31,616 nucleotides of DNA from Gammaproteobacteria bacterium (GTDB lineage: Bacteria; Pseudomonadota; Gammaproteobacteria; Xanthomonadales; Xanthomonadaceae): positions 1 to 31,616 of the forward strand of contig JAPLSI010000246.1 in assembly GCA_026398715.1 (NCBI GenBank), in the 5' to 3' direction. Made by a program: the position numbers and the translations under genes. The notes beneath the pieces were generated by a model, which was not told the DNA's origin, ran no database searches, and worked only from the letters and a program-made list of their open reading frames with translations. Of this stretch, positions 26,997-31,616 are shown piece by piece. Each line of letters begins with the position of its first letter. Position 1 is the stretch's first letter.

Positions 26997-27031
26997 ACGC
27001 GACGCGCGGGCGGCACCGTGTTTGCGGAATT

Positions 27032-28174
27032 TCAGTTGCCGGCGTGGTGGATGCAGCCGAGCACCCGCAGCCCGCGTGCACCGGTAACAGCAGGCAGGTT
27101 TCCCGGCCTTGCGTTCAGCGTTTCGCGCGCAAGCCACGCGAACGCCATCGCCTCGACGAAGTCGGGATCCAGCCCATGCGCGGCAGTCGACTCGACCGAC
27201 ACGCCGGGTAGATCGGTTGCCAGGTTGTGCAGCAGCACCGGGTTGTGCACGCCGCCGCCGCAGACCAGTACTCGCGTGCAATCGGGCTGGGTCGACCGCA
27301 AGGCATCGGCAATCGTGCGTGCCGTGAAGCGATTCAAGGTCGCCTGCACGTCGGCCGTCGACAGCGCGCGCCCGGCAAGATGCGCGTCCAGCCACTCGAT
27401 GTGGAATTGGTCGCGGCCGGTACTCTTGGGAGGCGGCAGCGACAGCCAGGGTTCGGTCAACAGGGATTGCAGCAGCGCCTCGTCTGCCTGGCCTTGTGCT
27501 GCCAGGCCGCCGCCGCGATCGTAGCGTTGTCCCTGGTGGCGAAGGATCCAGGCGTCCATCAAGCCGTTGCCGGGCCCAGTGTCGAAACCGCGCACGGTGC
27601 CGACGGCAGGCAACAGGGTCAGGTTCGCGATGCCGCCGATGTTGAGGATGGCGCGGTTTTCCCGCCGGTCCGACAGCGTGGCGGCGTGGAACGCCGGCAC
27701 CAATGGCGCGCCGTGTCCGCCCGCGGCGACATCGCGACGGCGGAAATCCGCGACCGTTGTGATACCGCATCTCTCGGCGATGACGCTTGCATCGCCGAGT
27801 TGCATCGTGAAGGGAAACGCGCCTTCCGGCTGGTGGCGCAAGGTCTGCCCATGCGAGCCGATCGCAGTTACATCGGCAGCGGCAACGCCGCACCCGGAAA
27901 GCAGCCGTGACGCCGCCGCGGCCAGCGCCTCGCCCAACGCGGTATCGAGCCGCCCGACATCATCGAGCAGCACCTCCGAACGCGCCTGCGACAGGCGCAG
28001 GACCTGTTCGGCCAGCGAATCGTCGAGCGGAAAGGTGTGTGCGGAAATCAGTTCGGGCGCTGGCGAAAATCGCACCAGCGCGGCATCGATGCCATCGACG
28101 CTGGTGCCCGAAATCAGCCCGAGGAAAAGGCCGGTATCACCCGTGCCGCCAGATGCCACGGTTGGGTCCGGCAT
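27032..28174 (-). CDS. anmK: Anhydro-N-acetylmuramic acid kinase
   Basis: A 380-residue sugar kinase that hydrolyses and phosphorylates 1,6-anhydroMurNAc to MurNAc-6-P during peptidoglycan recycling. It shows the ATP-binding GLISGTSVDGIDAAL, IGSHGQTLRH, ADFRRRDVAAGGHGAPLVP with the catalytic Asp, NIGGIANLTLL, FDTGPGNGLMDAW and CGGGVHNP. It lies 4 bases downstream of the M23 peptidase gene, probably co-transcribed. An AmpG-family transporter gene nearby would supply its pathway. Confidence 0.96.
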   Translation of the reverse strand: MPDPTVASGGTGDTGLFLGLISGTSVDGIDAALVRFSPAPELISAHTFPLDDSLAEQVLRLSQARSEVLLDDVGRLDTALGEALAAAASRLLSGCGVAAADVTAIGSHGQTLRHQPEGAFPFTMQLGDASVIAERCGITTVADFRRRDVAAGGHGAPLVPAFHAATLSDRRENRAILNIGGIANLTLLPAVGTVRGFDTGPGNGLMDAWILRHQGQRYDRGGGLAAQGQADEALLQSLLTEPWLSLPPPKSTGRDQFHIEWLDAHLAGRALSTADVQATLNRFTARTIADALRSTQPDCTRVLVCGGGVHNPVLLHNLATDLPGVSVESTAAHGLDPDFVEAMAFAWLARETLNARPGNLPAVTGARGLRVLGCIHHAGN

Positions 28175-28178
28175 CGGC

Positions 28179-29486
28179 CTAGCGCGAGGCCAGGCGCGTG
28201 TTCTTCTCGACCATCAGCAACTTCGCGACCGCTGGTGCGGTGGCGGCGCGGAACTTCACCAGTGCTGCGCCCGACAGGGGTTGCGGCTTGGGCATGGTGA
28301 CGGTGAGTGGATTGACCTGCTGGCCGTTGATACGGAATTCGTAATGCAGGTGCGGGCCGGTGGCAAGGCCGGTCATGCCGACGTAACCGATGGTGCTGCC
28401 CTGGCTGACGCGCTGGCCGGCCTTGAGCTTGCCCCAGGCCGACATGTGGCCGTACAGCGTGCTGCGGCCCTGGCCGTGGTCGAGGATGACGGCGCGGCCG
28501 TAGCCCGCCTTCCAGCCAACGAAGGAAACTTTTGCATCGCCGGCGGCCATGATCGGCGTGCCGCTGCGTGCTGCGTAGTCCACGCCCTTGTGCGCGCGCA
28601 TGCGTCCGAGCACCGGATGCTTGCGCATGCCGAAGGTGGACGACAGTCGCGCGAACTCGATCGGGATGCGCATCAGGACTTTCTTCAGCGGCCGGCCGGT
28701 CTCGTCGAAATACTCGGTCTTGCCCTCGGGCGCATAGCTGAAAGCGGTGTAGCGCTTGCCGCGATTGGTGAAGGTCGCGCCGATGACGTCGCCGGTACCG
28801 ATGCGCTGGCCGTCGCGCCACAATTCTTCGTAGACCACCTGGAAGGTATCGCCGCCGCGCACGTCTTCGACGAAGTCGATGTCGTACTTGAAGATATTGG
28901 CCATCTCGTTGATGGCGCCGCTGGACAGCCCGGCACGGGCGCCGTCGGCGTACAGCGAACGGGTGATGGTGCCTGCCGCGATCTCGACACGGCGTTCGAT
29001 CGGGCGTACCTGCACTTTCTCGACGATGGCATCGCCTGCGACCTTCAGGTCGACGCGGCTGCTGGCATCGCGGTCGAAGCGCAGTGTCTTGAGCTGCCCG
29101 GCGGCGTCGATCTCGAACGCCAGCTCCTGGCCTTCACGCAGGTGGGTCAGCGCCCGGCGCGCCGATGTTTCATCCAGCAGCCGGTGCATCAGCGTGGCGG
29201 GCAGCTTGAGCTGCTCGAAAACGATGCCGAGCGTCTCGCCGCTGCGAACCCGGACGAACTGCCAGCCCGAACGCGTGGCCGCGCCCAGCTGTTTCGACTT
29301 GGGCAGGGGCAGTTCGAGCGAGATGAGGTTGGAAGCGACGGCCGCGGCCGCGGGGGCACGGGTGGCCATGGCAAGGCCTGGAACGATGGCCACCAGCGAG
29401 ATAGCGACGAATCCGAACAGTCCTGCGACCAGCCAGCGTTCGTGCGACCATTTACGCGGCGCGGATTGATTGGGGGGATTGGACAA
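28179..29486 (-). CDS. M23 family peptidoglycan DD-metallopeptidase (MepM-like)
   Basis: A 435-residue membrane-anchored endopeptidase. An N-terminal transmembrane helix (~18-40, WLVAGLFGFVAISLVAIV) precedes an OapA/LysM-like domain (VRVRSGETLGIVFEQLKL), a Csd3-like second domain, and a C-terminal M23 LytM domain with zinc ligands in HPVLGRMRAHKGVDYAA (HxxxD) and GPHLHYEF (HxH). It likely cleaves peptide cross-links during wall growth. TTG 29486 is preferred: GGAG lies 6 bases upstream, and the predicted promoter's -10 overlaps the only upstream in-frame ATG (29531), which would therefore not be transcribed. anmK follows after 4 bases. Confidence 0.93.
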   Translation of the reverse strand: MSNPPNQSAPRKWSHERWLVAGLFGFVAISLVAIVPGLAMATRAPAAAAVASNLISLELPLPKSKQLGAATRSGWQFVRVRSGETLGIVFEQLKLPATLMHRLLDETSARRALTHLREGQELAFEIDAAGQLKTLRFDRDASSRVDLKVAGDAIVEKVQVRPIERRVEIAAGTITRSLYADGARAGLSSGAINEMANIFKYDIDFVEDVRGGDTFQVVYEELWRDGQRIGTGDVIGATFTNRGKRYTAFSYAPEGKTEYFDETGRPLKKVLMRIPIEFARLSSTFGMRKHPVLGRMRAHKGVDYAARSGTPIMAAGDAKVSFVGWKAGYGRAVILDHGQGRSTLYGHMSAWGKLKAGQRVSQGSTIGYVGMTGLATGPHLHYEFRINGQQVNPLTVTMPKPQPLSGAALVKFRAATAPAVAKLLMVEKNTRLASR

Positions 29487-29526
29487 AACGCACTCCGCGG
29501 GCCAGCCCGGCCAGTAGGGACGGGCT

Positions 29527-29556
29527 ACCATAACCAGAGTTAAATACGTGCGTCAA
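29527..29556 (-). promoter_or_regulatory. Predicted promoter of the M23 peptidase-anmK operon
   Basis: On the minus strand, TTGACG (29556-29551) is followed after 18 bases by TATGGT (29532-29527). Transcription would start near 29520, about 34 bases before the TTG start at 29486. The TATGGT contains the in-frame ATG at 29531. Confidence 0.5.
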
Positions 29557-29659
29557 ACCCTTGTGTAACCTGGCTTTTTTGACCGCCAGCTTTAACCTTG
29601 AGTTAACGCTGACTGCACATTCCTTGACCAATTTCCCGGATTTTTGCCTGAACGTGACC

Positions 29660-30868
29660 ATGAACGACCTTGCCCATGCGCTACAAATCATCGGCCGCGG
29701 CGCCGAAGAGATCCTCAAGCCCGAAGAGCTGGAGGCCCGGCTCAAGCTCGGTCGCCCGCTCCGGATCAAGGCCGGTTTCGACCCGACTGCCCCCGATCTG
29801 CATATCGGCCACACGGTCTTGCTCAACAAGATGCGGCAGTTCCAGGACCTTGGCCACCAGGTCATCTTCCTGATCGGCGACTTCACCGGGATGATCGGGG
29901 ATCCGACCGGCAAGAACGTCACCCGCAAGCCCCTGACCCGTGAAGACGTCCTCGCCAATGCCAAGACCTACGCCGACCAGGTGTTCAAGGTGCTTGACCG
30001 GGAAAAGACCGAATTGCGCTTCAATTCGGAGTGGTTCGACAAGATGGACGCCGCCGGCATGATCAAGCTGGCGGGCCAGCACACGGTCGCCCGCATGCTC
30101 GAGCGCGACGATTTCGCCAAGCGCTTTGCCGGCCAGCAGCCGATCGCCATCCACGAATTCCTCTATCCGCTGGTGCAGGGCTACGACTCGGTCGCCTTGA
30201 AGGCCGACGTGGAACTCGGAGGCACCGACCAGAAATTCAACCTGCTGATGGGCCGCGCCCTGCAGGCGCACTACGGCCAGCCGCCCCAGATCGTGCTGAC
30301 CATGCCGTTGCTCGAAGGCCTGGACGGCGTCAACAAGATGGGCAAGTCGCTGGGAAACTACATAGGAATCAACGAGCCGGCCAAGGACATCTTCGGCAAG
30401 ACCATGTCCATCTCCGACGACCTGATGTGGCGCTGGTACACCCTGTTGTCCTTCGAGAAATCCCTGGAAGACATCGAGCGCATGAAGGCGGCGGTGGCCG
30501 GCGGCGCCAATCCGCGCGACTACAAGGTGCAACTGGGCCGCGAGCTGGTGGACCGGTTCCATGGGGCCGGGGCCGGGGAAGCGGCCATCGCCCACTGGAA
30601 CGAGGTTGTCCGCGGCGGCGCCGTGCCGACCGACTTGCCGCTGCTGGACATCCCGGTGCCGGCCGAGGGCATCCGCCTGGCCGCCCTGCTCAGGGCCGCC
30701 GGCCTGGCCTCGTCCGGCGCGGAAGCGGGCCGGAAAATTGCAGAACGGGCCGTCCGCGTGGACGGGACGGTTACCGAGGACCGCGACCTGATCTTGTCGG
30801 CCGGGTCGGAGCACCTGCTGCAGCTGGGCAAGCGAGGCTTTGCACGAGTGCGGCTGAAGCCGGCCTGA
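29660..30868 (+). CDS. tyrS: Tyrosyl-tRNA synthetase
   Basis: A 402-residue class Ic synthetase. The catalytic domain has [14 protein letters not shown] (HIGH motif), [14 protein letters not shown], the tyrosine-binding [22 protein letters not shown] (read around 170-192) and KMGKS ([12 protein letters not shown]). A C-terminal S4 RNA-binding domain ([19 protein letters not shown]) ends it. ATG 29660 gives [19 protein letters not shown], matching homologues; GTG 29654 is an alternative. tyrS directly upstream of an rrn operon is a Xanthomonadaceae-type arrangement. Confidence 0.96.
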   Translation: MNDLAHALQIIGRGAEEILKPEELEARLKLGRPLRIKAGFDPTAPDLHIGHTVLLNKMRQFQDLGHQVIFLIGDFTGMIGDPTGKNVTRKPLTREDVLANAKTYADQVFKVLDREKTELRFNSEWFDKMDAAGMIKLAGQHTVARMLERDDFAKRFAGQQPIAIHEFLYPLVQGYDSVALKADVELGGTDQKFNLLMGRALQAHYGQPPQIVLTMPLLEGLDGVNKMGKSLGNYIGINEPAKDIFGKTMSISDDLMWRWYTLLSFEKSLEDIERMKAAVAGGANPRDYKVQLGRELVDRFHGAGAGEAAIAHWNEVVRGGAVPTDLPLLDIPVPAEGIRLAALLRAAGLASSGAEAGRKIAERAVRVDGTVTEDRDLILSAGSEHLLQLGKRGFARVRLKPA

Positions 30869-30982
30869 AAATCTTTGCCGCAGCGCAAGACTTTTGTGTA
30901 AACTAGCCGACCCGCAACCCGATTCGTTTTTCTTCACGGAAACGGCCGGTGGGCGGGACGCAAAAAACCTTGAACTTCGCTA

Positions 30983-31010
30983 TTGACGGTCTTGGTTATT
31001 GCCCTATAAT
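30983..31010 (+). promoter_or_regulatory. rrn P1-like promoter
   Basis: TTGACG and a perfect TATAAT separated by 16 bases, the best sigma-70 promoter in the window. The predicted transcription start is near 31017, about 220 bases before 16S. Confidence 0.8.
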
Positions 31011-31078
31011 GTGCGGCTCGGTTGGGCGAAACGCCCCTCCTACTGATGACAGCCCAGGGCTGGCGTTGGTGTCGTAAG

Positions 31079-31089
31079 GATCTTTGACA
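31079..31089 (+). promoter_or_regulatory. boxA antitermination element
   Basis: GATCTTTGACA resembles the E. coli boxA core (TGCTCTTTAACA) and lies in the rrn leader downstream of two hairpins, one of which may be boxB. Confidence 0.6.
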
Positions 31090-31238
31090 GTGTGCGCAGG
31101 AAATTTGTGCGGGCGTCTGTGGGATATGGCCAAGTCCAATCTTAGTCACAAACGTTTTACCAGTAGAGATACAAGTAGTACGCAAGCGACGAAAAGCCAG
31201 CTGGTCGGCTTCTGCAGATAAAGCTAAACATTTAGATT

Positions 31239-31616
<378 letters not shown>

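Larger units (their letters stand above)
30869..31238 (+). promoter_or_regulatory. rRNA operon promoter region and leader
   Basis: This 370-base stretch holds no protein gene. The main promoter is TTGACG (30983-30988), 16 bases, TATAAT (31005-31010), followed by a GC-rich discriminator and preceded by an A-rich tract that may act as an UP element. A weaker upstream candidate is TTGCCG (30875-30880), 18 bases, TAAACT (30899-30904). The leader contains a GGGCG-AAA-CGCCC hairpin (31024-31036), a second hairpin around CAGCCCAGGGCTG, and a boxA-like GATCTTTGACA (31079-31089). These are the expected antitermination elements. Confidence 0.85.

Noticed and set aside
29592..29607. TTAA-N7-TTAAC, the CtrA-binding consensus, upstream of tyrS
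   Set aside because: CtrA is an alphaproteobacterial regulator and this is a gammaproteobacterial locus; the match is probably chance in a short AT-rich intergenic stretch.

Overview
This window looks like chromosome from a GC-rich gammaproteobacterium of the order Lysobacterales (Xanthomonadales). Four things point there: the 16S rRNA start at the right edge; tyrS lying directly upstream of an rrn operon; the Pseudomonas/Xanthomonas-type run radC / coaBC-dut-algC / pyrE / xth; and a precursor/cyclase/dehydrogenase set typical of this order. Genus cannot be fixed from this sequence. Apart from the first 300 bases, composition is uniformly GC-rich. I see no insertion sequence, prophage, CRISPR array or tRNA.

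Left end (1-2218): the 3' part of isocitrate lyase (aceA), a hairpin terminator, and a diguanylate cyclase with an N-terminal cyclic-nucleotide-binding domain. Next comes the most interesting block (2286-6565). A membrane-anchored class III nucleotide cyclase with a TPR tail converges on a 104-residue nitrile-hydratase-leader-like RiPP precursor. That precursor is transcribed divergently from a SagB-type FMN dehydrogenase. These match the three families named putative peptide modification system cyclase, NHLP-related RiPP peptide and putative peptide maturation dehydrogenase. Their product and signalling role are, to my knowledge, undescribed. The upstream cNMP-binding GGDEF protein is a plausible partner.

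Middle (6578-18326): a GFA-family zinc protein, comM and ubiK, the ammonium transporter and PII pair amt-glnK, divergent polyamine genes speE and speA (speA followed by a beta-hydroxyacid-dehydrogenase-like gene), then argS with a SPOR protein, and an HD phosphohydrolase. The argS/HD gap holds a strong terminator on the + strand that follows no visible gene. With two hairpins before it, this is a candidate small RNA.

Right part (18408-31616): radC diverging from coaBC-dut-algC (the mutase fused to an N-terminal membrane/periplasmic module); pyrE with a DUF4124 protein diverging from xth-ampG; an orphan ribbon-helix-helix-like protein; anmK and an M23 peptidase; tyrS; and an rrn operon promoter, leader and partial 16S gene. 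ampG (shortened), anmK and the M23 peptidase together form a peptidoglycan turnover and recycling neighbourhood.
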